Notes: generated by a model from the sequence alone, not told the origin. Positions 6,618-14,364 are shown, counted from the first letter of the stretch. The stretch: 16,313 nucleotides of DNA from an uncultured Lachnospiraceae bacterium (GCA_902476645.1 CABSEG010000066.1:1-16313), one strand, 5' to 3'. A program made the numbers and translations.

Positions 6618-6944
6618 TTACATTCTTTCCTTCACTTTTTGCATCAAATAGGCACGCACCTGTACATCCTTTGTCTCCTGAAAAACCTCCTGTATCATCT
6701 CTTTCACAAGCTCCAGCGCTTCCTCATACCCCCATGCAATTCCAACGATCATGGGCAGATTCCTGCGAAGGGCCTTCTGCTGCAAATAGGAGGAAGAGAT
6801 AATATCAAAAAGATCCCTCCCATTTGCAGCCAGCGTAATCAGATAGACATTCAGCATTCCTGCATTTGTCTTCAGCTTTCTTATGATTTTTCTCTGTTTC
6901 TTCTTTGCGTTTTTTCCCACGTAAAGATTCGGATACCACTCCAT
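6618..6944 (-). CDS. Conserved-looking 108-residue protein of unknown function
   Basis: I do not recognise a named domain. The 108-residue protein starts MEWYPNLYVGKNAKKKQRK, is basic at its N-terminus (residues 11-25), then has a probably alpha-helical middle (AGMLNVYLITLAANGRDLFDIISSSYLQ), a short hydrophobic strand (LPMIVGIAWGYEEALELVKEMI) and an amphipathic C-terminal helix. There is no signal peptide and no clear membrane segment, so a soluble cytoplasmic protein is likely. AGGAAGGG precedes the ATG at good spacing, 15 bases separate it from the end of the PPK2 gene, and 13 bases separate it from DUF2953, so it is co-transcribed. Normal codon use and tight packing argue that it is real. 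Its role is not deducible from sequence alone. Confidence 0.75.
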   Translation of the reverse strand: MEWYPNLYVGKNAKKKQRKIIRKLKTNAGMLNVYLITLAANGRDLFDIISSSYLQQKALRRNLPMIVGIAWGYEEALELVKEMIQEVFQETKDVQVRAYLMQKVKERM

Positions 6945-6959
6945 AAGCCCTTCCTGTTT

Positions 6960-8465
6960 TCAATCATTTGCAAGGCGTTCTTCTATGGCAGACACTACGG
7001 TCTTAAGCACCTTAATCCTCGCATAATATTTACAATTTCCCTCTACGATGATCCAGGGAGCGTAGGTGGTGGAAGTCCGGATGATCATTTCGTCTACGGC
7101 CTCCTCATACTGCTCCCATTTCTCCCGGTTTCTCCAGTCATCATCTGTAATCTTCCACCGCTTTTCCGGTGTCTCCATCCGCTCTTTAAAACGGCGTTCC
7201 TGTTCGTCTTTATCAATTTGCATCCAGAATTTCAGCACAATAGCTCCTGAATTCGCCAACTGTGCTTCCATCCCGTTGATCTCCTTATAAGCCCGTTTCC
7301 AGTCCTCCTTACTGCAGAATCCTTCGATGCGCTCCACCATGACCCTGCCATACCAGGTTCTGTCAAAGATAGCCACATGTCCATCCTTTGGCATCCCCTG
7401 CCAAAATCTCCATAAATAGTGATGGGCCTTTTCAATATCATTGGGGGCCGCTGTGGGGTGCACCTGATATCCTCTGGGATCCATACACTCGGTCAGCCTC
7501 TTGATGGCGCCTCCTTTTCCTCCCGCATCCCAGCCTTCAAATCCCAACACCACCGGGATTCTCTTTCTGTATAGCTCGCTGTGCAAAACGCTGAGTCGTT
7601 TCTGTAGCTTATGGAGCTTTTCTTTATACTCATCCCTGGTGTAAGAAAGAGACAAATCCACGCTGCTTAAGATGGAAGACTTGTCATTGGGCCGCTCCTG
7701 TTCTTCTGACTTTTCCTCTGCTGAGTCATCCTTTTGCTGCTGTTTTTCTTTTTGGGCCTGCGCGATTCCTTCCTCCAGAGCGTTTACCACGGTCTGAAAT
7801 ACCTTTACCGTGGCGTACTCCCGATCCATCGCTTCGATGATGGTCCAGGGAGCGTAATCAGTGTCTGTCTTTTGAAGCATTTCCTCAATCATTACCTTGT
7901 ATTCCTCAAAATGCTTATTTCTCTTTAAATCCCCCTTAGATACCCTCCAGGCCGTCTCCTTATTCTCCAGCAATTTTTCAAAACGTTTCTTCTGTTCCTT
8001 CCTGGTGATGTCCAAAAATAGTTTTATCATCACCGTCTTGCCCGTTACCAGATTTTCCTCAAAATCATTGATTTCCTCATAGGCGTGGGCCAGTTGTGTC
8101 TGATCCGTCTTTCCGTCAAACCGGTCGATCAGCACTCTTCTGTACCAGCTGCGGTCAAAGATAGCGATTCTGCCCTTCTCCGGTGTCTTAGTCCAATATC
8201 TCCAGAGAAACGGATGCATCTTTTCTTCTTCCGATTCCCCGTTAATAGCATGCACCTGAAATCCCCTCGGATCCAGAGAACGAATCAGCCTTCCAATCAA
8301 GGTTCCCTTGCCGGCGGCACCAAAGCCTTCAAACACGACGATCACAGGGATCCCCAGATTCTTGCACTCCCTTTGCAGCATGCCTAGCCTGACATCCAGA
8401 ACCTCCATATGTTTCTTAAAATCCTTTTTGTCCATCTTTTTGGTCAGGTCAATCTTTTCCAGCAT
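6960..8465 (-). CDS. pap: Polyphosphate:AMP phosphotransferase, tandem PPK2 domains
   Basis: Two fused PPK2 domains (about 10-240 and 275-495) joined by a Gln/Glu/Lys-rich linker identify a class II PPK2, which moves phosphate from polyphosphate to AMP to make ADP. Domain 2 has a complete Walker A with catalytic-type Asp (GWDAGGKGG, 311-319) and Walker B FDRTWYGR (367-374). Domain 1 has GFGAAGKGT (47-55), with Gly in place of that Asp, and FDRSWYRR (103-110); it may be structural or less active, in line with my memory that the N-terminal domain of other Pap proteins is degenerate. An ATG at 8498 would lie inside the preceding terminator hairpin, whereas ATG 8465 has AAAGGAGGG 6 bases upstream, so 8465 is chosen (501 residues). 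Other activities such as NMP/NDP phosphorylation are possible. Confidence 0.92.
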   Translation of the reverse strand: MLEKIDLTKKMDKKDFKKHMEVLDVRLGMLQRECKNLGIPVIVVFEGFGAAGKGTLIGRLIRSLDPRGFQVHAINGESEEEKMHPFLWRYWTKTPEKGRIAIFDRSWYRRVLIDRFDGKTDQTQLAHAYEEINDFEENLVTGKTVMIKLFLDITRKEQKKRFEKLLENKETAWRVSKGDLKRNKHFEEYKVMIEEMLQKTDTDYAPWTIIEAMDREYATVKVFQTVVNALEEGIAQAQKEKQQQKDDSAEEKSEEQERPNDKSSILSSVDLSLSYTRDEYKEKLHKLQKRLSVLHSELYRKRIPVVLGFEGWDAGGKGGAIKRLTECMDPRGYQVHPTAAPNDIEKAHHYLWRFWQGMPKDGHVAIFDRTWYGRVMVERIEGFCSKEDWKRAYKEINGMEAQLANSGAIVLKFWMQIDKDEQERRFKERMETPEKRWKITDDDWRNREKWEQYEEAVDEMIIRTSTTYAPWIIVEGNCKYYARIKVLKTVVSAIEERLAND

Positions 8466-8474
8466 AAAACGCCC

Positions 8475-8495
8475 TCCTTTCTTTAGAAAAAAGGA
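8475..8495 (-). promoter_or_regulatory. Possible Shine-Dalgarno-sequestering hairpin competing with the terminator
   Basis: TCCTTT of the terminator 3' arm (8490-8495) can instead pair with AAAGGA of the pap ribosome-binding site (8475-8480) around a 9-base loop. GAAAGGA occurs twice, once in the terminator 5' arm (8513-8519) and once in the ribosome-binding site (8475-8481), so the two pairings exclude each other. The alternative stem is short and AU-rich, so this is a suggestion only. Confidence 0.35.
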
Positions 8496-8518
8496 CATGC
8501 GTGGGAAGCACGTCCTTT
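8487..8518 (-). terminator. Rho-independent terminator or attenuator between the Nudix and PPK2 genes
   Basis: On the minus strand AAAGGACGTGC (8508-8518) pairs with GCATGTCCTTT (8490-8500), an 11-bp stem with one G-U pair and a 7-base loop, ending in a run of six T (8487-8492, partly in the stem). It lies directly after the Nudix stop and 21 bases before the pap start, leaving no room for a separate pap promoter after it. Downstream genes must rely on read-through or on a promoter inside the Nudix gene. Confidence 0.8.
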
Positions 8519-8520
8519 CT

Positions 8521-8973
8521 TCAGAAATATTTTCGATTTCCCCAGAGATTTTTCTTTTTCAAGTCCAAGTACTCATTGTAGGCTTTCTCCAGGATTACCT
8601 TCTCATTCGAAAACTTCAACAGGTGATACGCCTCATGAAACTTGTAATAACCAGAATCCACAAAATATTCGTCACGTTGTGGTTTGCTGTAATAACTGTC
8701 TGATGTCATCAGATACCAATGGACATTCTTAGCCACCGTATCTTCCGGTACATTGAATGTGTACTGACTTTTTCCTATATATTTTATTATGGTTGCATGT
8801 ACGCCAGTCTCTTCCCTCACTTCCCTGATTGCCGTATCTTTGTACTCTTCTCCAGCTTCTACAGTTCCCTTGGGGAGAACCCACCCCTCATATTTGTTTT
8901 TGTAGCTTTTATATAAGAGCAGGATCTTTCCCCGAAATATTACCACACCGCCACAGCTCGTTGCCTCTATCAT
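8521..8973 (-). CDS. Nudix hydrolase
   Basis: The 150-residue protein carries a perfect Nudix box between Gly36 and Val58 (Gly36, five residues, Glu42, seven residues, then REVREETGV at 50-58), the metal-binding catalytic helix that splits nucleoside diphosphate-linked substrates. The preceding GWVLPKG (30-36) and the N-terminal CGGVVI strand resemble the Ap4A/diadenosine-polyphosphate or diphosphoinositol-type Nudix enzymes, but the substrate cannot be fixed. AGGAGGG lies 6 bases before the ATG at 8973; an upstream ATG at 9030 is rejected because it is 5' of the predicted transcript start. It has its own promoter and is followed by a strong hairpin, then pap. The C-terminus (after about 110) is Lys/Tyr-rich and helical. 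Confidence 0.92.
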   Translation of the reverse strand: MIEATSCGGVVIFRGKILLLYKSYKNKYEGWVLPKGTVEAGEEYKDTAIREVREETGVHATIIKYIGKSQYTFNVPEDTVAKNVHWYLMTSDSYYSKPQRDEYFVDSGYYKFHEAYHLLKFSNEKVILEKAYNEYLDLKKKNLWGNRKYF

Positions 8974-9017
8974 TGCAATCCCTCCTGTAATGCGTTGTGT
9001 CATCGTTGACTGATTTA

Positions 9018-9046
9018 AGTATAACCCCAAGAGAGAATCCAGTCAA
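9018..9046 (-). promoter_or_regulatory. Sigma-A promoter of the Nudix gene
   Basis: -35 TTGACT (9041-9046), spacer 17 bases, -10 TATACT (9018-9023), predicted start near 9011, about 38 nt before the chosen Nudix start. This is among the closest matches to consensus in the window and shows that the Nudix gene begins a new transcription unit after the PBP gene. Confidence 0.8.
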
Positions 9047-9066
9047 GTCATACAAAGCTCCTCTCT

Positions 9067-10641
9067 CTATTCTTGTGATAATGTATAATAAGCGTCAAAA
9101 ATAGATTTTGCGATGGGTACCGCGGTTTCACTTCCGGATCCTCCATCCTCGGCAATCACGCTGACAACAATATCGGGGTTGCTGACATTGCTGTAACCCA
9201 CAAACCACGAATGCGTGGATTTCTGTTCTTCACTGATTTCATACTCCGCGGATCCGGTCTTTCCGGCTGCCGTATAGCTTTGACCGCTTAAGGCTGAGGC
9301 GGTTCCCTCTTCCACGGTCCTTGTCATAAAATCTGCCAGAATACCGGCTTCCTCAGCTGTCATGGGTTCCTTATACTTGGAACCCTTGTACTGTTTTACC
9401 AAATCTCCGTCATAGGTCTCGATTCGGTCAATCAGATAGGGCTCCATCATCACACCTCCGTTGGCAACAGCACAGGTGACCATGGCCATCTGCAGGGGCG
9501 ATACCACAGTTTCTCCCTGCCCGATGGCAGTCATCATCTCCTCACCGTAGGAAGCGTGTTCCCCCAGCTTAAAGAGACTCTGACTGGAAGGCAGAGAAAT
9601 AGGCAAGTCTGAATTGAAGCCAAAATCTTCACAGATCTCTTTAAAATCCTGATTGTCCAACTCCAGGCCGATATTCGCAAAGGAGCCATTGCAGGAGTGC
9701 AGAAAAGATTCTGCCAGATCCTCTGAACCATGCACGCTTCCTCCATAACAGGTTATCGTCACATCTTCCCTGGAAATACTTCCGGTACAATTATAGTGGT
9801 AAGAATCATAGTCATCCGGATGCTCTCTTATATACGCCAGGGTGGTCAGGATCTTAAACGTGGATCCGGGCGGATACTGCCCCTGAGTAGCCCGATTGAA
9901 CAGTGAACTGTTTGTGGAGTCAGAGATTAAACTTTCCCAGTCTGTGGAGATGGTATTGGGATTAAAATCCGGCTTGGAAACCATGGCCAGAATCTTGCCC
10001 GTGCTGGGCTCCATCACCACTACAGCCCCCTCATAATAGCCTAGCGCATCATAACAAGCCTGCTGCAATCTGCTGTCCAGCGTCAGAACCACACTGTCTC
10101 CCCGCACCTTCACATTCTGGGTTTCATTTTCAATCTGTTTCAGAATCGAGGCATGAGAACTGGTCAGTTCGTAGTTGGAAATAGACTCAATCCCTGATTT
10201 TCCATTTGTATAGTATCCTACCACGTGGGCGAACACATTTTCAAATGGATAGAGCCTGGTTTCATTTCCCTCTGCATCCACATTGGTGCCCGCCAGAATC
10301 TCTCCATCCGAAGAATAGATAGAGCCTCTTATGATCTCCTCTTCCTTGCTCTCCTGTTTGGTGTTGTGGGAATTGGAATTGATATCCTCGGCCTTATAGA
10401 TGTTCAGGTATCCCAGATAGACGGCCAGACTAAAAAACAGACATACAAAAAAGTAGCTGGCTTTAATCAAATCCCGGTTTTTGCTTTTGCGCTCTGTTTC
10501 CCTGTCATAATCCATATCATAGACAGGTTCTTTCTTTTTGGGCGCCTTACTTCTTCGCTTTCTTTGCTTTCTCTTCCGTTTCTCTCCCTCTTCCAACGAG
10601 ATCTCATCAATTTTGATATCATCTGTAGTATTCTTCTTCAA
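9067..10641 (-). CDS. Class B penicillin-binding protein (transpeptidase), PbpA/PBP2-like
   Basis: A membrane-anchored peptidoglycan transpeptidase that cross-links glycan strands made by its SEDS partner. From the TTG start (524 residues): a basic cytoplasmic tail (about 20-60), one membrane anchor (about 62-80, ASYFFVCLFFSLAVYLGY), a short pre-domain with RGSIYSSDGEILAG, then the penicillin-binding domain with the active-site serine in PGSTFK (Ser260, Lys263), SCN (316-318) and KTGSAEY (461-467). The large dimerisation domain of classical PBP2/PBP3 is reduced, as in the PbpA type paired with RodA-like proteins. The start is uncertain: TTG 10641 has AGGAGG 6 bases upstream, while ATGs at 10671 and 10668 have a GGAGG that is too close. 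It overlaps the SEDS gene by 23 bases, so translation is probably coupled. Confidence 0.9.
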   Translation of the reverse strand: MKKNTTDDIKIDEISLEEGEKRKRKQRKRRSKAPKKKEPVYDMDYDRETERKSKNRDLIKASYFFVCLFFSLAVYLGYLNIYKAEDINSNSHNTKQESKEEEIIRGSIYSSDGEILAGTNVDAEGNETRLYPFENVFAHVVGYYTNGKSGIESISNYELTSSHASILKQIENETQNVKVRGDSVVLTLDSRLQQACYDALGYYEGAVVVMEPSTGKILAMVSKPDFNPNTISTDWESLISDSTNSSLFNRATQGQYPPGSTFKILTTLAYIREHPDDYDSYHYNCTGSISREDVTITCYGGSVHGSEDLAESFLHSCNGSFANIGLELDNQDFKEICEDFGFNSDLPISLPSSQSLFKLGEHASYGEEMMTAIGQGETVVSPLQMAMVTCAVANGGVMMEPYLIDRIETYDGDLVKQYKGSKYKEPMTAEEAGILADFMTRTVEEGTASALSGQSYTAAGKTGSAEYEISEEQKSTHSWFVGYSNVSNPDIVVSVIAEDGGSGSETAVPIAKSIFDAYYTLSQE

Positions 10642-11965
10642 GATACTCCTCCTCTTCTTCTTCCTCATCATCCTCCCGCATGATATAGAGACCTTGAATA
10701 ATCGCAAAGGAAATCATGGTGCTCATAATAGAACTTCCTCCGTAACTGATCAGAGGCAGCGTCACACCTGTCATGGGAATCATCTTCATGGCGCCTCCTA
10801 TTGTCAAAAATACCTGTACCGCATAAATACATCCCAGTCCAAAAGCCACATACCGATAAAAATCATCATACATTTTCATAGCAATGTTTACAAACATGAT
10901 AAAACAGCTCATACAGATCAGGATCAGGCAGATGGCAAAAATTCCCCCCAGTTCTTCTACGATGGCCGCAAACATAAAGTCCTGCTCCACAATCGGAATT
11001 GCTGTGGGAGAGCCCTGAAATAAACCTGTCCCCAGCCATCCCCCCGCTCCGATGGCAAACAAGGCTTGGGCGATCTGATAGCCTTCTCCTTCGTAAACCT
11101 GGAAGGGATCCTGCCACACCTCCACTCTGACCCGTACGTGGCTGAACAGAAAATAGGCCGCCACCGCAGCTATAGCCCCGGCCGCCAGTCCTGCCAGCAT
11201 ATAGCGTATATCTCTGGTTGCTACATAGAGCATAAACAAATAGGTGATAAAAAAAATCAAAGCACTTCCCAGATCAGTGGATGCTACCAGAATCAGCACA
11301 TGGACAGCGGCAATGGCTGTAGTCACCACCACATGTTTAAAATCTGTGGATTTCGCCAACATTCCGGCAATACAAAAAACAAAAATGATTTTCACAAACT
11401 CAGAGGGCTGTAGTGTAAATCCGCCTATGGTTAGGGACAGTTTCGCCCCGTAGGTAGACCTGGCCATCACGGCCACTGCGGCCAACAGGCCGATCCCCAA
11501 AACTGCGTAAAACCAGCTCCATCTGGTGATAAAATGTAACTTCCGAATCAGCACCGGTATCACCAGCGCCACCACGGTGGCTACCACCAGGATTTTAAAC
11601 TGTTTTGTAGACTGGTCATAAGAAATTCTTGTTACCATAATAAATCCTACGGTAATCAGCATGCACATATTGTTGACAATCAGCTTGGATACCTTCGGAT
11701 AGATGTTTCGAAACAATACTAAGACGGCCGCCAGATAAATCACCTGTTCACCGTAAAAGATCAGCAGCTGGGATTCCTCCATCTCCAGATAAAGCACCAT
11801 AAATGCCACGAAATGAAGACAAAACATTACCACATTCTGTCTTAAAAACAAAAACTCTCTGGCATCTTCATTTCTTTTTACAAACACCAGTAAGCTCTGC
11901 AAGCTATAGATTAAAATCAAACCAATCAGAACATATCTGGAAACCTCAATAATTAATCTTTCCAA
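10619..11965 (-). CDS. FtsW/RodA/SpoVE-family SEDS peptidoglycan glycosyltransferase
   Basis: A polytopic SEDS protein that polymerises lipid II into glycan strands with a partner class B PBP, which is the next gene. The 448 residues show about 10 or more membrane segments and family motifs: QPSEFVKI (186-193), DLGSAL (231-236), the catalytic-type Asp329 in VEQDFMFAAIVEELG (326-340), and TGVTLPLISYGGSS (399-412). The N-terminus carries extra segments before the core. The C-terminal tail (431-445) is very acidic (EDDEEEEEEE). The start is TTG 11965 with AGGTG 5 bases before it and no ATG or GTG in frame upstream. The gene begins 8 bases after the U32 stop. FtsW, RodA and SpoVE cannot be told apart here; pairing with a PbpA-like PBP and zapA nearby is compatible with division or elongation. 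Confidence 0.92.
   Translation of the reverse strand: MERLIIEVSRYVLIGLILIYSLQSLLVFVKRNEDAREFLFLRQNVVMFCLHFVAFMVLYLEMEESQLLIFYGEQVIYLAAVLVLFRNIYPKVSKLIVNNMCMLITVGFIMVTRISYDQSTKQFKILVVATVVALVIPVLIRKLHFITRWSWFYAVLGIGLLAAVAVMARSTYGAKLSLTIGGFTLQPSEFVKIIFVFCIAGMLAKSTDFKHVVVTTAIAAVHVLILVASTDLGSALIFFITYLFMLYVATRDIRYMLAGLAAGAIAAVAAYFLFSHVRVRVEVWQDPFQVYEGEGYQIAQALFAIGAGGWLGTGLFQGSPTAIPIVEQDFMFAAIVEELGGIFAICLILICMSCFIMFVNIAMKMYDDFYRYVAFGLGCIYAVQVFLTIGGAMKMIPMTGVTLPLISYGGSSIMSTMISFAIIQGLYIMREDDEEEEEEEYLEEEYYR
10648..10653 (-). promoter_or_regulatory. Ribosome-binding site selecting the PBP TTG start
   Basis: AGGAGG at 10648-10653 lies within the purine-rich Glu codons of the SEDS gene and 6 bases before TTG 10641. 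The ATG codons at 10671 and 10668 have GGGAGG only 0-3 bases away, which is poor spacing. This favours TTG as the start. Confidence 0.5.
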
Positions 11966-11973
11966 TTTTTCAC

Positions 11974-14364
11974 CTACTCTATTCCTCTTTTGAAATGGCC
12001 TCTGGTAAACTCTCCCTCGCAGGCGGGCACCTTTCCCCCTTTTATCAAAGAATCCACATACCTTTTGGTAATTTCCAGCATCTCACCGGGACGCTCTATG
12101 GTAAAAGAAAGCCGCAGGGATGCCGGCCGCAGGCGGTCTATCTGACTGCCACAATCCTCCAATTTTAAGGGCGCACAGTTATAGATCACATTATAACATG
12201 CAAGACAGTGATTCCGGACCGGAAACAACTTTCCTTTTCTGTCCTTCAGATACCAGATTTCTTCCTTCTGTCTGCACACTCCGGCTGTCTTGTGAAGGCA
12301 TTGAGCAGATACCATCATGGGAATGCGCCCATAAACCAGCACTTCGCTCTTATGGCATCCTCTCTCGGCCAGTTCCCCTGCATTGAGCTCCAGAGGCGCT
12401 GTATCCATGGAAATACCCTGCTTTCGCCAAAAGGAAACTGCCCGCCGATTATACGTGTACATATTATGATCTAAAAAAACGGGCTTCTCATATCCGATTT
12501 CCTTCAGGTATTGAAAAGACTCCACATTTTTGATCAGAATCCCGTCAAACAAACGTACTCCGCAACGATGTTCCTCCTTGCGATACCACTCCATCATAGA
12601 ATCCCGAACAATCCACGGCATCACATAATAGAGCTGTTTATTTGCTTTACGGCATTTTTCCCGGTACTCCAGCACCGTATCAGGGCTAAGGGATGTTCCA
12701 AAGCATAGATGATCCAGATAAATACCGGAAATCTCCGGGATTTTTAAAAGCTCATCGAACCCCTCTGGTTGTTCCAGAGATACTCGCAACATTGTTCTGG
12801 GCTGCGACGGTTCTTCCTGTATTTCTCCGGTTATCTGTAAAACCCTTGGCCTGCGCCTTTCCGATAGCGCTCTCTCCAGCTCCTCCAGACCGGTTCTCCT
12901 TAATTCATTTAAACTTTTTAATGTAAGAAAACATCCATCCTCCACCTGGATATCCAAGGCTTCAAAGGCAAAAGGCGAACTTCCCGTCTTTTCCATTTGT
13001 CTGCGAATAGTCTCCTCTTTTAAGGGCTGACTCTGTGCAGCAACCGCCGTTTCTCCCTGCACCTTCACTGTGCAATCTCCCAAAGATACCGTCAGTATAG
13101 CAGGTTGCCCTTTGAAAATCTTTAAATTCCCATTAATTTTTTCCTGTCTGGTCTGTTCCAGAAAGGATTTTTTTAGTTCGTTCAAAAGCTGCTCATTTCG
13201 GACTCTTCTGAGCACCTGGTCTTTTTTGGGTTTCTTTTCTCCCGGAACGGAAAAGGAAAAGGTATCCCCTTTTTTAACAGACTCCTGAACGCGCAACTCT
13301 ACCGCCTTCCTCTGACCCTGGGCAGGGAGCTCAAGAAGATCTCCCTTTCCCAGCGGTTCCAGTGCCTTTACCGAAATCCTGCTGGCTGCGACTTTCCAAA
13401 TTCTGGCTGCCTGGGTTCCATTGTGGTTAGGACGCTCTGTATAAATCATATTCTTTCCATTGTGCTGCACAAAATATCCTTTTGAAAATCCGCCCCGATT
13501 GTACAGATCCTGCAGCATCCGTACATCCTTCTCAGAGACAGTATACCCATCTCTTCCATTTTTTAAATATTCATCCAGATATTTCCGGTAAACCCGCACC
13601 ACACCGGCTGTATATTCCGGACGTTTCATCCTTCCCTCGATTTTAAGCGAGAATACGCCGGCTTCCAGGATATCAGGCAGGATATCTAACGTACAAATAT
13701 CTTTGGGGCTTAGCAGATATGGCCCTGTCTTTTGACAAAATTCCTCTCTCCGCCCTGCCAGCCCATAGGGAAGCCGGCATGGCTGGGCGCATCTTCCTCT
13801 GTTTCCGCTTCTTCCCCCTACAATACTGCTAAAAAGGCATTGACCGGAATAGCAATAGCAGAGTGCTCCATGTACAAAGGCCTCGATTTCACACTGAATC
13901 CCGGCTCTGATCTTTTTGATTTCCTCTAAAGACAGTTCCCTGGAAAGTACCACCCTGGAGACTCCCTGCTGTTCCAAAAAGGCGCATCCTTCCGGACCCG
14001 TTAAGGTCATCTGAGTACTGGCATGCAATTCTAACTCCGGAAATTGCTGCCGCATATAGGAAAGCGCTCCCATATCCTGCAGGATCACCGCATCCAGTCC
14101 TTCCTCATAGAGAGGCGCCAGATAGGGATACAAATCCCTTTCCAATTCCCTTTCCTTAAAAAGTGTATTTACGGTCAGATACAGCTTTACCCCGTGAAGA
14201 TGGCAGTAGCGCATTCCCTTCACCAGCATCTCCTGATTCGGGTTCTCCGCATAGGCTCTGGCCCCAAACCGGCTGCCTCCAATATATACCGCATCCGCCC
14301 CTGCGTTTACGGCAGCAATCAGACTTTCGTAGGAACCTGCTGGCGCCAACAACTCTGCTTTCAT
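11974..14364 (-). CDS. Peptidase U32 family protein with DUF3656 region, RlhA/TrhP-like
   Basis: U32 proteins were named as collagenase-like peptidases, but characterised bacterial members (RlhA, TrhP/YegQ) hydroxylate RNA bases (23S rRNA cytidine, tRNA wobble uridine) and depend on prephenate and iron-sulphur supply. The N-terminal barrel (about 1-270) starts ELLAPAGSYESLIAAVNAGA and carries the U32 signature (Glu161-Ser179, with Cys169 and Cys176), followed by Cys192 and Cys196, a likely Fe-S set. A DUF3656-like insert follows (about 380-500). The last part (530-796) resembles a second, degenerate U32 half, with LDHNMYTYNRRA, APLELNAGEL, YGRIPMM and its own Cys cluster (689, 697, 720, 723, 730). 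At 796 residues it is a long member. ATG 14364 is preceded by AAAGGAAGAGG. RNA hydroxylation is inferred from the family. Confidence 0.88.
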   Translation of the reverse strand: MKAELLAPAGSYESLIAAVNAGADAVYIGGSRFGARAYAENPNQEMLVKGMRYCHLHGVKLYLTVNTLFKERELERDLYPYLAPLYEEGLDAVILQDMGALSYMRQQFPELELHASTQMTLTGPEGCAFLEQQGVSRVVLSRELSLEEIKKIRAGIQCEIEAFVHGALCYCYSGQCLFSSIVGGRSGNRGRCAQPCRLPYGLAGRREEFCQKTGPYLLSPKDICTLDILPDILEAGVFSLKIEGRMKRPEYTAGVVRVYRKYLDEYLKNGRDGYTVSEKDVRMLQDLYNRGGFSKGYFVQHNGKNMIYTERPNHNGTQAARIWKVAASRISVKALEPLGKGDLLELPAQGQRKAVELRVQESVKKGDTFSFSVPGEKKPKKDQVLRRVRNEQLLNELKKSFLEQTRQEKINGNLKIFKGQPAILTVSLGDCTVKVQGETAVAAQSQPLKEETIRRQMEKTGSSPFAFEALDIQVEDGCFLTLKSLNELRRTGLEELERALSERRRPRVLQITGEIQEEPSQPRTMLRVSLEQPEGFDELLKIPEISGIYLDHLCFGTSLSPDTVLEYREKCRKANKQLYYVMPWIVRDSMMEWYRKEEHRCGVRLFDGILIKNVESFQYLKEIGYEKPVFLDHNMYTYNRRAVSFWRKQGISMDTAPLELNAGELAERGCHKSEVLVYGRIPMMVSAQCLHKTAGVCRQKEEIWYLKDRKGKLFPVRNHCLACYNVIYNCAPLKLEDCGSQIDRLRPASLRLSFTIERPGEMLEITKRYVDSLIKGGKVPACEGEFTRGHFKRGIE

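Noticed and set aside
6570..7250. 226-residue plus-strand ORF over DUF2953, the 108-aa gene and pap
   Set aside because: Spans three well-supported minus-strand genes and their ribosome-binding sites; composition is typical of a shadow frame.
8466..8498. Upstream ATG at 8498 as pap start
   Set aside because: It would lie in the terminator hairpin and skips the AAAGGAGGG site that serves ATG 8465.
8974..9030. Upstream ATG at 9030 as Nudix start
   Set aside because: It precedes the predicted transcript start near 9011, while ATG 8973 has AGGAGGG at good distance.
9030..9076. GAGAGA/TCTCTC inverted repeat after the PBP gene as a terminator
   Set aside because: The loop is more than 20 bases, the stem is low complexity, and no T-run follows; it overlaps the Nudix promoter.
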